Source: Oegoconia quadripuncta (lineage: Eukaryota > Arthropoda > Insecta > Lepidoptera > Autostichidae). Taken from it: a stretch of 64,000 bases of DNA. Below, piece after piece: positions 24,111 to 34,879 of this stretch (position 1 is its first letter; each line of letters starts with the position of its first letter). Both the position numbers and the translations under genes were made by a program. The stretch spans positions 19,488,005-19,552,004 of the forward strand of contig OX438757.1 in the NCBI GenBank assembly GCA_949316235.1. The letters are read 5' to 3'. The notes under the pieces were generated by a model. The model had not been told where the DNA came from, made no database searches, and saw only the letters and a list, made by a program, of their open reading frames with translations.

Positions 24111-24431
24111 ACCGCCTCCGTGACTCAATGTAAACAACATTGGATTTACGATTCGGAGGTCGCGGGTTCGATCCCCAGCGGGGTACATGTTTAAGTACTC
24201 GGTTTGGTTGGTGGTAGGGCATTTTAAATGTCCGCCTGGCTAGCTACCACCATCTTATACATATAAATCTGCCGCCAAGAAGCAATGTTAATAGCATTGT
24301 TGTGTTCCGGTTGTCAGAGATAAGATAGCCGGTCCGCCAAATGTGTTGGGGTTTCCGGTTAGTGCGCTTCCACCTTCGACCTCATCTTCACTTCACATCA
24401 GGTCAAGTACGTACCCGTACTGCATAAAAAA
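24111..24431 (+). repeat. SINE-A, full length
   Basis: Plus strand with A-box TGACTCAATG, B-box GGTTCGATCCC, body and short A-tail. Confidence 0.87.
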
Positions 24432-25000
24432 AACGTCTCTGAAGTCTTCGACGTACTGTTGAGTACTAGTTCATAGGGTACGAGCAGCAATTATTGCACA
24501 AAATAGTTGGCAAAATGGTGATGTTACTGAAACTATTTATTATTAATATTATTATTTATTAATACAACTGCAACTCATGCTGAGTGGAGACCTTTTTGGA
24601 ACCACTTTACGACACCGATTTCTAATCTATCTTATCATTTTAGCTGTATATTAAGTATGTTATTGTTATTTTTTTTTTCTCTCCGTTTTTGTATAACTAA
24701 TGTGTCGTCCAGTGTGTCAAATAAACGCTTTCTATTCTATTCTATTCTAAACGTGACGTGACCGGACTAATCAAATTTTTGTTTATTATTTGACCAATCA
24801 CGGACCTTCCATCGTTTTTTTTTTTTTTGTGCTTAATTTTTACGGCTCTGGAAGCGTGTCCTGGCATGTGACGATGTTGCCGCCCTAATACTCCCCAAAT
24901 TCCTACTAATTTAGTGGGATGATACATAAAAAATTTAAAAATAAGATACGATACAATCAGACTGAAGTCCTGCAGTAATGTGAGAGACGACCTGTTTAGG
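24432..25000. other. Unassigned; includes a retroelement 3' end with (TATTC)n tail
   Basis: Most is anonymous. At 24640-24750 an AATAAA-bearing sequence ends in TATTC repeats, typical of a LINE/SINE 3' end. It shows no coding capacity. Confidence 0.35.
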
Positions 25001-25003
25001 GGA

Positions 25004-25165
25004 GTGGGGACGAGCGGTTATAGGTATATATAAACTCTTGATTGCTATACCAAAAGGTCGCGGCTTCGAATCCCGCAAGGGGCATATGTTTGTATGATAA
25101 AAAAATAAATAAATAAATATCTTTAGACATACACACAGCGCCATCTAGTTTCACAGTAAGCAAGT
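25004..25165. repeat. SINE-C head joined to inverted SINE-C tail
   Basis: A plus-strand tRNA-like head (25004-25090, B-box-like GGCTTCGAATCCC) is followed by a minus-strand SINE-C tail (25105-25165, ACACACAGCGCCATCTAG). The two pieces are in opposite orientation, so they represent either two insertions or a rearranged copy. Confidence 0.6.
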
Positions 25166-25209
25166 AAGTATGATGAATGCAGACATTTTGTTCCCGAGTT
25201 ATGGATATT

Positions 25210-25420
25210 TTTGATTTATAATCAAAATCAAAAATCAAAAATGTTTTTATTTCGTATATTATAAGAATAACATTTGAAATCGTCATGACATACAGTTATC
25301 GCTCATTCACTAGGCAGTCTCCCCAGAGAAGAACGAGCAAGAAACTCTAGGGTTGCTCTTTTTAAATAAGTCAATATAGAATACAATACAATAGAATAGA
25401 ATAGAATACATTTATTCGTC
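25210..25420 (-). repeat. LINE-J-like 3' untranslated end
   Basis: Minus strand of the AAAGAGCAACC(C/T)...GTTTCTTGCTCGTTCTTCTC end, with an ATTTTTGATTTTGATT-type tail at 25210-25235. Homologous pieces are at 30373-30540, 38825-38900, 41880-41960, 50360-50515 and 50760-50940. No coding portion is retained. Confidence 0.65.
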
Positions 25421-26115
25421 GACCATGACACAAGTCACTTAACCTACATTATACACATACAATATGGGTTGGTATACAGTTAAAAGTAATATCGAAGACG
25501 TGACCCATATCAGGGGCAACGAAATGGTCCAGACTCAGAATGTGCTGTGGGTAGACACCCGCAGCGCTGTTCATTCTGCCAGAATCATTGAGATACTCGT
25601 ATGTGCGCATCTCAGGGCACATAAAATTGTATGATTTCACAAACATGGGAAAAGAACTATGGAAATCCCAATCGTACAATTATTTTACCAATTTCGCGGC
25701 TTACTTAAACAACTAAAAATTATTGTAAATTGTTTTGCGCAATAAGGAGTATTTGTATTGTATTGTAAGACTTAACTAATATCAATCAAGATTAATTTGT
25801 TAGTAGATGATAAGTAATATAAACTAGTTAATAGATAAATTACAAATAAGCTAATAAATACGAGTTAAATAATAGTATACCTATGTTTGGACACATGCCA
25901 CTTCCACACAATACCCACGCCATTATATAAACCCGGGTTACTTCCCTCCGAACCCTCCTAGCATTACCAGTGAAAAAAAAAGAAGAAGAAGAACGACATA
26001 ATTCAGGGTAGTCCGCCTCACTCACATCGCTGTTGCAGTAGAATAAGTTCGCGTATATCAAAATAAGTAACATAATGTATATTTATTTATATAAAAAAAA
26101 TGTATTTGAGTAGTT
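25421..26115. other. Unassigned; includes a (TATTG)n-tailed end
   Basis: No gene is supported. A retroelement 3' end with TATTG repeats lies at 25700-25770. A GAAGAAGAAG run lies at 25980-25995. Confidence 0.3.
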
Positions 26116-26117
26116 TA

Positions 26118-26170
26118 TTAACGATGTGGAACTAGATGGCGCTCTGTGTATGTACAAAGATATTTATTGT
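26118..26170 (+). repeat. SINE-C tail fragment
   Basis: Plus strand GTGGAACTAGATGGCGCT...GTGTATGT...AAAGATATTTATT, the SINE-C 3' end. Confidence 0.6.
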
Positions 26171-26212
26171 GATTTATTTATTATATTAGGCAAAGACTAC
26201 AATGTATATATA

Positions 26213-26614
26213 TTAGGTTCTATGAAATTGGCGTTTTGTATGAAGAATTTGATTAAGACTGTTTTCTCCATACAAACATTTTTGATTTTTTTTGGGAACG
26301 GCATAACCAAATTTAGCTAAACTTTGTGTGTATTATCGGATAACAATATAGGCAGCGTTAATTTTTTAAAAGAAAACCCTTTATTAAAGTTTCAGCGAAT
26401 TTAAGAAATGATTATGGGAAAGAGCTCTGTTCAAATTTTTTTTATTAGGCATGTGATTTAGCCCGGAAATTAAAAAATATTTCATGTGAAACCTTGAAAT
26501 AATATTCCATTTTCCAAATAAAAAACAAATTTGGATATAGCTTTGAAAATCGCAGGAATTGGTACATATGATTAGCGAAGAAGAAAAACTCCAATTTCAT
26601 AGGTAAAGAGCCAA
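26213..26614. mobile_element. MITE family M1, TA-flanked
   Basis: About 400 bp, ending in inverted repeats that read TTAGGT...CTATGAAATTGGCG on the left and CCAATTTCATAGGTAAAG on the right. Flanked by TA at 26211-26212 and 26615-26616. Full-length relative at 37430-37853 and fragment at 54775-54994. No ORF. Tc1/mariner-type by TA duplication. This copy lacks about six bases of the left tip compared with the 37-kb copy. Confidence 0.78.
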
Positions 26615-26616
26615 TA

Positions 26617-26979
26617 TACTCCTCTCACCCCGCACCCCCAACAGTTACCCATCGAAGCTCGATAGTTGACTAGCTGTAAAGAATCTTTTTCTAGTTAAGC
26701 TGTGGCAAAACACAAGCTATCAGCTAACGATAGACCATCGAAAGAACGGTTCGAACAATTTCGCGCTAATGAGACTTTGCAGAAGAAATTGCAGCGGTTC
26801 GCCTCAAACTGAAAACTAAAGTGATTTAACCGAGTAATTGCAATTTTATAGATTCTTTGTTAGTATAAATATCTGCAGTCTTATAAGAAAATTGAAGAAA
26901 CTGTATATTCAAGTTTTTTATTTTTATTGTCACCGGCGTCACTCGGCGATAGACTGGCTTGAAGATGCTTAATTACTTA
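26617..26979. other. Unassigned sequence
   Basis: No gene or known repeat is recognised. Confidence 0.25.
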
Positions 26980-26996
26980 TATTATACTAGTCTATA

Positions 26997-27259
26997 CACC
27001 GTGTAACGGTTAAGTGTAGTCATATTTTAAGGGCTTGTTCTACCCATCAATACGAACAACTTTTACTATGGGGGCAACTTCGAAATCGCGAAAAAAAAAT
27101 CAGCTGTTCCATAGAAAATTTCAATAACCTCCCGATGCAATGTATGAAACAGCTGATTTTTTTTTCGCGATTTCGAAGTTGCCCCCATAGTAAAAGTTGT
27201 TCGTATTGATGGGTAGAACAAGCCCTTAAAATATGACTACACTTAACCGTTACACCCTG
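26997..27259. mobile_element. Fold-back MITE family M2, 263 bp
   Basis: Two nearly identical arms of about 115 bases face each other around a short core. Tips read CACCGTGTAACGG (left) and CAGGGTGTAACGG (right, minus strand). Both sides carry TA, within a longer 17-base direct repeat (TATTATACTAGTCTATA) at 26980-26996 and 27260-27276. The relative at 33122-33382 has TA flanks only. Confidence 0.8.
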
Positions 27260-27276
27260 TATTATACTAGTCTATA

Positions 27277-27735
27277 TAAGGTCTAACAAGATTAACCCGA
27301 CAAACGTTGCAGAGTGTATGTATAGGATGTACCTATTACGAGAAAAATAAAACATTAAAGTTAACAGATTTTATTAAAAAAATAAAATTTAGAAATGTAA
27401 ATTTTGTGAGTTGGGCCTTAATACCACAACACACAAGCGCTTGCCTCGGCGCCGCGACTTGCTGTGATTGGTTGCGCCCTGTGCCCCGCCACCCGCCACC
27501 CCCTTTGTCGTCTTCCTTAACAATGGAACGTTGCGTGTTTTTTCTCATTGATAAAACAAGGTACAATCGAAATGAAGTAAGTCTGTTAATTTGTATTTTC
27601 ATTTGCAATTACATTTAATTTTTTTACTCGGAAACAAAATTTTTAAGGCTAGTTTTTTTAATGAATATATTATTTTATTGTCATGTACGTGCAATTGCCA
27701 AAGTTTGTCGGGTTAGTTTTGTTAGACCTTATATA
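27277..27735. mobile_element. MITE family M3 with about 30-bp inverted ends
   Basis: The left end AAGGTCTAACAAGATTAACC and the right end, read in reverse, AAGGTCTAACAAAACTAACC define the element, bordered by TATA on both sides. A second, one-ended copy starts at 58757. No intact ORF was seen; the GC-rich stretch near 27440-27510 is unassigned. Confidence 0.65.
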
Positions 27736-27737
27736 TT

Positions 27738-28157
27738 CATAGATTCACTATATCCATATTCTGACGTATTTATCTATACTGCGTCTTTTTATTATTTACA
27801 CTACACTATAATACGCTAACTACAGACTATAATTATTCATTATTATACTAACGCAGCGCCAGTGCGTCACTGGATATTTGGGAGCACTGAAAACCAGCGC
27901 TATGATACGTCGCAACAGGAGCTGAGTGCTAACCCATTTGTGCACGCCGCAATACGTGACAGCATTTTATTTATAATTTGTATTTCGTTTTTCGCTATAA
28001 TTGCCCCCATTCCGGTAATTGAGTGAATCGCTGTACCACAGGGACCCCCCGTGATGAACTCCGCGTCGATGACCAGAGCCTGTAGTGAGGACTACTCTGT
28101 TTTAACCACATAAAGGCAACAGCTAGTCCATTTTGGGAGTCGACTCTTTGACACAGA
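27738..28157. other. Unassigned sequence
   Basis: No gene is supported. A tract at 27925-27960 (TGCTAACCCATTTGTGCACG) is repeated in inverse at 40560-40610, which suggests an unclassified dispersed repeat. Confidence 0.35.
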
Positions 28158-28445
28158 ATTTTTTTTTTATGATTGACTGGATTCGCGTTAGACCACAGTC
28201 TCACCTGACGGAAAGTGACGATGTGGTCGAAGATGAAGCACGTGATCCCAGTAAATGCCTATTCACTCTGCTCTTGAAGATCCCAAGGTTGTAGGATTCA
28301 GGAAAGACTGACGCCGAAAGGGAGTTCCATGTCTTGGCTGTTCGGATGATGAATGAAGAATCGAACTTCTTAGTGCGAATGTTCGGTATATTAACAATCG
28401 GCAAAATAATATTAGGAAGTTGAAGTGGCATGAACTTGAAGGTAT
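28158..28445 (-). mobile_element. LINE 3' end (family K)
   Basis: A minus-strand frame encodes the last ~85 residues of a CR1/Jockey-type RT: SSFIIRTAKTWNSLSASVFP, then ESYNLGIFKSRVNRHLLG. A poly-T (A-tail) at 28158-28168 marks the 3' end. 5'-truncated. A related piece lies at 21956-22160. Confidence 0.72.
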
Positions 28446-28605
28446 AGCTGGCCAAGGCCCGTTAGTGGAATTCAAAGTGGACGGATCTATTGAAGGTCGC
28501 GGAAAGACAATGGATGCGGGCCGCTTTCAACCGATCGCTCTGCAAATATTATGGGGAAGGGCTATATTCAGCAGTGGATAAGCAGATGGTTGCAGGTTAC
28601 CAGGA
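28446..28605 (+). repeat. RTE-type LINE 3' end
   Basis: Contains tracts matching the RTE-type end at 35140-35390 (GTGGACGGA...GCGGGCCGCTTTCAACC... TATGGGGAAGGGC...CAGCAGTGGA). Frames are broken and it is a dead fragment. Confidence 0.65.
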
Positions 28606-28689
28606 TCTCTATGATCAGCCAACATTGACATACAAATATGTGGTATGACATACTGAAGAAGTCATGCCAAAGAATTACACAGTTAATAG

Positions 28690-28920
28690 TTTTGATATTG
28701 AAAGTGTGAATGGAAGGGTCGGTAAAGGTCGACCAGGAAGGATGTACGTCAATCAAGTGACTGACGTACTCACAAAAGGTCAGGTGTGGTCAACCACTAA
28801 CCGACGAGCGTGTGTGAAGCATTTGATGAGAGAGGAAGAAGCAAAAGTAGTAGACAGGATCATTGCTAGTGGAAATAACAATAATAATAAAAATTGTTTA
28901 TTTTCTCACCACAAATGACG
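28690..28920 (+). repeat. LINE-A-like 3' end
   Basis: Encodes GRVGKGRPGRMYVNQVTDVL then KGQVWSTTNRRACVKHLMRE, homologous to the C-terminus of the LINE at 62808-63807 but diverged. The 3' end runs into AATAAT repeats. Confidence 0.68.
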
Positions 28921-29925
28921 CTTTACAAAGTGATTTTAGGACTAGGTAATACATAGAATTCATCTGTGGGAAGACTGGTGCCTGAAAAGGAAGAACCAGA
29001 ATTACAGGTCACCAGGCCCCCCAGCTATGGACATAGCGTATTAGAGCAGAGATATGGTGATTGAGGAAGAAACACTTAAGGAAAGAAACAAACGAGAAGG
29101 AAATCACGAAACATAAGACCTGGTTTTTGGAGTGGAGTTGTAGTGTTGTGCACTGTTTTTAACTACGGGTAACAAAACTACGGGTGTTATGTTATGTGTT
29201 TATGTATGTTTAGCCTCTATCCGCAACCATTAACAGGTCCAGTTGGAGTGCTGTTTCCAAAGTTTCAATTTATAGTTGTTATTTAATAAATAAATTACCT
29301 TAGTACTTGCAATATTTCTGCGGTATCGTCGTTGTTTAAATTTTGAAGCCAGTCAGTAACTATTTTTTTACAGCGATAGACTGTTGATTTCCTCTTGCAA
29401 CGATCCTGACATACTACTTTTGCTGTAGGCAGAGGCCTAACCCAACGGGAAACAGACGTGAGAATTATGTATGTATAATAATCTAACTCCGAGCTTTCCT
29501 TATGCCCTAGTACTTCTAACCACAATTTTCTTTTGAAAAATTACTTTCTCACAAATTAACTTCCGTATTGAGGTTTCCTTTTCGACTCTTTCCGTTATGA
29601 ATAAAGTCGACACGATTCCTTCAAAATCGTCCAAACAAATCTAATGCTAATTCACTTTTCCTGGCTAGTTTGTCATTGTCAGAGGCCGCATATTTTTTCC
29701 TTTCTGGCACGTTTACGATTTCGTTGACTTACTGCCTCATAAATCCACGAATTTTAATTATTAACGATGTTGCGTACGATCCGCGCCGCCATGTGTCGTG
29801 ACTTGTGGTGTCTAGTGATGCTATTTGATAGCGAAACTATCGATAATATTTATCGATAGTTTTTTGATAACGATATTACGAACTTTACTCGTCGCCATGT
29901 ATTGTATTCTAGTGAGTGCCCGATA
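28921..29925. other. Unassigned; small LINE-A remnants
   Basis: A LINE-A 3' tract (AACGGGAAACAGACGTGAGAA then TATGTATGTAT) lies at 29430-29480 next to an inverted piece at 29395-29420. The rest is anonymous apart from the TATCGATA hairpin at 29834-29862. Confidence 0.4.
29834..29862. promoter_or_regulatory. Perfect hairpin holding two TATCGATA boxes
   Basis: AAACTATCGATAA and its exact reverse complement are separated by three bases. Each arm contains TATCGATA, the sequence of the insect DRE promoter element. A role is speculative: no transcript is recognised next to it and the palindrome may be a MITE remnant. Confidence 0.25.
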
Positions 29926-29927
29926 TA

Positions 29928-30055
29928 ATAAATAAATATCCTTGGACGAACACACAGCGCCATTTAGTTCCACACTAAACAACTTGGCTTGTATTATGGA
30001 TACCAGATGGTACTACACAGATACATTTTTTTTATAAATAAATACATAATATATA
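29928..30055 (-). repeat. SINE-C tail fragment
   Basis: Minus strand with ACACACAGCGCCATTTAG and TATTATGGATACCAGATGG, then a T-run. The head is missing. Confidence 0.68.
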
Positions 30056-30372
30056 GAAAGAAAGAAGAAAGAAAAAGTATTTATTGCCAACAAATACAGA
30101 CGTAGGTATAATATTTTGCATAATTAAATGTATTTGTGGCAAAGAGATTGAGCGTCAGCATTTGCTGCCAATATGTCGTATGGCCATTGACAGCGCTGGT
30201 TTTCAGCGCAACCCCTCTCTCACTTAGGTTTTTTTTTTTTTTTTTTTCTAATTAGAATGGGATCGCTTTTCAAAATAAAACAACACAATCCCACATATAC
30301 TTATTAAGTTATACACTTATATAAATAAAAAAAATCTATAACAAGGGCACATTTGTTCGACATACAAACATG

Positions 30373-31309
30373 CAAAATCAAAATCAAAATCAAAAAATGC
30401 TTTATTTTGTAGGTACACAGGGTACACTTAAAATAGTCAGATTTTACATTTTTAAAGCTACTGCTTGTTCAAAAGGCAATTTTCCCCTGAGAAGAACAAG
30501 CAAGAAACTCGAGAGGTCGCTCTTTTAAAAAAAAGGTTTTTATATTACAAAATTATTAATTATTATTTAATGTTATAATATTTCATTATTAATTGTGAAA
30601 TAGCCTGGTTATGCGATCGGGCTGGTTATGTCCATGATTGTTTATCATCTAAATAATCTGATATTTTATAATATGCTTTCTTAATAAGTTTCTGTTTTAT
30701 AGTATCTTTAAATTTATTGAAAGGAAGATTTTGTATATCAACAGGAACTTTATTGAAAAAGCGTATACATAACCCTTTGAATGAATTACTGACTTTGCGG
30801 AGGCCACTTATGTGACCTGCAACTTTATCTTTATTTCTTGTATTGACATCATGTTTATCACTATTTTTTCTAAATGATGCTATATTTTTTTTGACATATA
30901 TTAGATTTTCAAAAATATACTGTGACGAAAAGGTTAGAATATTATACTCTTTAAATCTGTCTCTAAGTGACACTGCAGGTCTCAATTGATAAATTGCGCG
31001 AACGGCTCGTTTTTGTAAAACAAAGATTGTATTTATGTCCGCGGCATTTCCCCACAGCAAGATACCGTAAGACATCAGGCTATGGAAATAACTAAAATAT
31101 ACTAATCTAGCAGTATTTACGTCCGATATTTGTCTAATTTTTTTGACTGCATACGCTGCAGAGCTGAGCTTCTTCGCCAATTTATGGATATGAGGACCCC
31201 ATTGTAATTTGGCGTCCAAAGTAATGCCCAAAAATACAGTGGACTCAACAAGGTCTAGAGTGACATTTTTTATCATTATATTTGTGGGCACCTCCCTGAC
31301 ATTAGGCAT
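30373..31309 (-). mobile_element. LINE-J, 5'-truncated, C-terminal RT open
   Basis: The 227-residue minus-strand frame (30626-31309) holds the post-catalytic RT region: FLGITLDAKLQWGPHIHKL, then AAYAVKKIRQISDVNTARLV, then SYGILLWGNAADINTIF, and the C-terminal YYKISDYLDDK. The YxDD box and endonuclease are absent. The 3' untranslated part (30373-30620) contains the GCAATTTTCCCCTGAGAAGA tract and ends in ATTTTG repeats. This family is the source of several 3' ends in the window. Clade within the Jockey/CR1 group is unresolved. Confidence 0.8.
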
Positions 31310-31312
31310 CCT

Positions 31313-31390
31313 CTGCCTCTAGCGGGATTCGAACCTGGCGCTTTTGGTACAGCAGCCAGCGTTTCTAACCACTACACCAAACAGCAATTA
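31313..31390 (-). repeat. SINE-C head fragment
   Basis: Minus strand tRNA-like head: B-box GGTTCGAATCCCG and A-box TGGTGTAGTGG (31362-31385). No acceptor stem, so it is a SINE remnant. Confidence 0.6.
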
Positions 31391-31830
31391 AAGCTTAGTG
31401 TTTGAAACAACATCCACGGATCCCCTTACTAAATATACAGATGATGAGTATTACAGTTAAAAAATCATCGACAGTCAAATTATCGATAAAACTATCGAGT
31501 TTGACAACGCAACATTGGTCGGATTGTCGTGTGGCTATAATGTATGAATATTCATCAGTTCCAATGTGTGACTGTGATTGTTACATTTGGGTATGTAATC
31601 TGGAGGTAGGCCCTATTGTCGGGTATGTTGTAGGTAATTTATAAATAAATAAGTACAGACGAATCATCCTAAAAGTATCACATGGGCTAAAGTGTTACCT
31701 CCAAAAATTTTTACTTTTCTTATTTTCCTTACCTTTTTATTATTTTAATGAAGTGTTTACGGTTTATTTTCCTTTATAAAAAGAAAAAAAAAATCCAAAT
31801 AGAAAAAAAATCGAATAAAAATTGTCTTAG
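31391..31830. other. Unassigned sequence
   Basis: No gene or repeat is recognised. It contains ATTATCGATAAAACTATCGA near 31480. Confidence 0.25.
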
Positions 31831-31834
31831 CCGG

Positions 31835-31920
31835 ATTCGAAAACCGTGTCTTTTCGAAAGACGTTACCTAAGCACTCGTGTCGCTTGCCACTAGACCACG
31901 ATATCAATTAGCACAGCTGA
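31835..31920 (-). repeat. tRNA-like head of an unclassified SINE
   Basis: The minus strand has an A-box-like TGGTCTAGTGGC and a B-box-like GGTTTTCGAATCCGG about 50 bases apart. The ends cannot form an acceptor stem, so it is called a SINE head and not a tRNA gene. Confidence 0.45.
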
Positions 31921-32420
31921 CGAAATTTTCTTACTCATTTATATGTGACATAATTATTATGGATTTGGTTTGAGTGTTGATATTGTATGAATACTTTCTA
32001 ATAGATGGTGCTAGAGTGCTTCGGTCCATACCACAGATTACCCCCAATAGATTCCGCATGATGGACAATTTGTACTTGCATGAAGTGACCATTTTAGGCG
32101 GTAGGTGCCGGTTGCGGGAGATGAAACAAATGCGACGTGATTGGCTATGTCAAGGTTACACTACTCCGTAGTGATGTGACTGTGTAATAAAAAATGTCGA
32201 TATTTTTTTACACGATTAAGTATATTATAAAAGGATAGGGTCGATTTGGGGTCGAATTCACACTGAGCGCTATTTCGTGCGTCAATGTTTTAAAATTATA
32301 GAATCTATTCACATAGGCGTAGAGTCTAAAAGATCGAGTGTCACAGAGGATGGTGCGAAATGAGACCGAGCGTCGACTCGCAAATTCGTACATTCGTGCG
32401 AATTCATTCTTTGGGATAAT

Positions 32421-32583
32421 TCAGGGAGACGCGGGGCAAATAAAACAAATGCTATACTATGAGAGGGTTCATATCGCACGCAGCGAGCGACCAGCACATG
32501 AACGCTCACATATAATAGCATTAGGTTTAATTTGACTGGGCGACGCGTGGCTCCACGCGTTGTGCATTGCCCCGTTTCCCTGA
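32421..32583. repeat. Nested imperfect palindromes
   Basis: TCAGGGAGACGCGGGGCAA at 32421-32439 is mirrored by TTGCCCCGTTTCCCTGA at 32567-32583. Inside, 32448-32522 is a second palindrome (AATGCTATACTATGAG...CTCACATATAATAGCATT). A 7-bp hairpin (ACGCGTG) lies at 32543-32560. It could be a decayed fold-back transposon. No target duplication was found. Confidence 0.45.
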
Positions 32584-32841
32584 ACGAGCCTTAAGGCCAC
32601 AAACTGGACAACCGACAGCAGGTAGGGAAGCGATAGTGGCGGCGATGACGAGGAAGTCGGCGCCCGCGATTTGATCGAATGCATTTTATATGTAACTATT
32701 CTCGATGGTAGCGATGACAGTTGCGCGATCTACCCACTCGTCGAGAACAATAAACCTAGCATTAGACCGCCACCGCCGCCGTTTGCTGTCAGTTGTCGTT
32801 CAGTTTGTGGCCTAATAATTAATTAAACATTTTGATGGGGG

Positions 32842-33015
32842 ACGCCAGCGACTTGATCTTTGAGGTCACTTTTCGTGTTCATGTATTAATCGTACGATTT
32901 TATTTTCACCACGTTCGATTAAGTACGTGAACACCCAAAACAAAATTGGCGTAAAAAAATCATACAATTAATACATGAACACGAAAAGTGACCTCAAAGA
33001 TCAAATCGCTGGCGT
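32842..33015. mobile_element. Fold-back element, about 60-bp arms
   Basis: The left arm ACGCCAGCGACTTGATCTTT... and right arm (...AAAGATCAAATCGCTGGCGT) are inverted copies with few mismatches around a core of about 50 bases. 174 bp in total. No clear target duplication. MITE-like. Confidence 0.65.
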
Positions 33016-33121
33016 GTCGAGGTCTATTAACGGAGACAATTCTGGGAACAGCATCATGTTGCTGACACAATTGACAATGCAATAACATTGTCATCGCTTT
33101 CTATTATTACATTCTATTCTA

Positions 33122-33382
33122 CAGCATGTTTCCTAGGTCCCCCTAATGCCGAAAGGGGATGATTCTACCCATCAATATGAACAACTTTTACTATGGGACC
33201 AACTTCGAATTCGCGAAAAAAAATCTACTGTTCCATAGAAAAAGTTCATACCTACCTACTCGACAAAAATGTATGCAACAGCTAATTTTTTTTTCGCGAA
33301 TTCGATGGTCCCGTAGTAAAAGTTGTTCATATTGATGGGTAGAATCATCCCCTTTCGGCATTAGGGGATATGAAACAGGCTG
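33122..33382. mobile_element. Fold-back MITE family M2, second copy, variant tips
   Basis: A 261-bp palindrome bounded by TA at 33120-33121 and 33383-33384. Its inner arms (TTCTACCCATCAATATGAAC onward) match the 27-kb copy closely, but the outer ~40 bases on each side are a different sequence (CAGCATGTTTCC / CAGCCTGTTTCA tips) that is still self-complementary. Confidence 0.75.
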
Positions 33383-34100
33383 TATATGTACCTATATACC
33401 AAGTTCTAACTCAATCGAATACCAGGAAATGTATCAAATGTAACTTGTATGATTTTATATAACACAGACAGACACCACCGGTATAGGTGAATGAAACTAA
33501 ATAAAAGCTTGAAATACTTTCGATCGACCACTTTCATCCTAGCCTTAATTTATTTTACAAGTAGAATATCGATAGCGATCAGACCCATCCGACTTACTAC
33601 ACTAGCGTTACACGCGCCAATGACAAAAAGAGATGAACATAGTAATTATAGTAATGAGAGAAAGGGATCATTCAAGAAAGACATCAACGCGAGCTAAAAT
33701 TTTTTATCTGCAACCGTTTTATGTCCATTATAACTCGATCTCCGCGAAATATAAAATAAATAATAATTTTACTTACCGATGGAAAGTAATGTTATCCTTC
33801 TTGAAGCTGGACGTCCTCGAGTTCTTTCCACACCATTTTACGACTCAGGTTGACATTTTTCAGTAATTCAAAGCTCAAAAAATACGTAAGAAAGTTATTT
33901 AAAATTACGTGCACACAGATCCCATACTTGGTCGGTACTGAAGTGGCTTAATCAAGTAATTATTTACATCAGTGCAAAATCATAGATGAGTGGCGCGCGC
34001 CGTAGACCCTGTATGCGGTATCTATTGGGGCTAATCTGTGGTCCATACGGTCCATATAATACTTTTAGGGAGATCCGTATGTACCTACCTACTTAAATTA
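33383..34100. other. Unassigned sequence
   Basis: No supported gene. Small frames at 33491-33697 and 33633-33866 have no recognisable domain. Confidence 0.25.
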
Positions 34101-34268
34101 TAAGATAAGATAAGATAAGATAAGATAAGATAAGATAAGATAAGATAAGATAAGATAAGATAAGATAAGATAAGATAAGATAAGATAAGATAAGATAAGA
34201 TAAGATAAGATAAGATAAGATAAGATAAGATAAGATAAGATAAGATAAGATAAGATAAGATAAGATAA
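34101..34268. repeat. (TAAGA)n microsatellite
   Basis: About 33 uninterrupted units of TAAGA (equally GATAA). The following AATCGTTTATTTGCGAGAA tract looks like a minus-strand retroelement 3' end, which would make the array an expanded tail. Confidence 0.92.
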
Positions 34269-34479
34269 ATCGTTTATTTGCGAGAATACAGTAGTAACAT
34301 AGATCTTATTTCTTATAAAAGCTCATTGTATTCAACCTGGAAACAGACATGCAAATATTAGTCAGTGACTCTATAAAACAAAATTAAAAAAAAAAAATAC
34401 ATACAAAAGATACAATTACATAATAGAGTCGATACATGAACGAATGAATATGGATGTCAAAAACAATTACACATGATTA

Positions 34480-34605
34480 TATTTATAATAAATAAATATT
34501 TCCAACACTTATACCAATAATTTAGTCCCAAACTAAGCAAAGCTTGTAATGTGATTACTAGATAACGGATAAACATACATAAATATCCATGACTGAGGAA
34601 AAATT
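34480..34605 (-). repeat. SINE-B tail fragment
   Basis: The minus strand of the GCTTTGCTTAGTTTGGGACT tract and TTTATGTATGTTTATCCGTT. The tRNA-like head is absent. Confidence 0.65.
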
Positions 34606-34879
34606 CATACGCAAAGAGGATGGTTGATGGTTTACGAGTATCTCGCATTGTATTCCATGCAATTCAATCCAAATTTTTCTAATTTAACTAATATTCTAAT
34701 AAAACTTTGCACGTAGATAGATCTAAAAAGTTAGTAAAGAATATTTTCGAAAAAGAATAAAACTACTAAATTCTATATCTCTCATAAGAAGGTTCAAGGT
34801 CACGCAACGCTATGGCCGCTAGCTCGTGCTACGTGATCGAATCAGGGATGAAGGAATAAGCAAACGAATGAAAGAATGA

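Noticed and set aside
31835..31920. Possible tRNA gene on the minus strand
   Set aside because: The 5' and 3' ends cannot form a 7-bp acceptor stem and the B-box has an extra T.
32338..32684. Overlapping ORFs on both strands at 32.3-32.7 kb
   Set aside because: They fall in nested palindromes, which produce mirrored frames; no domain is recognised.
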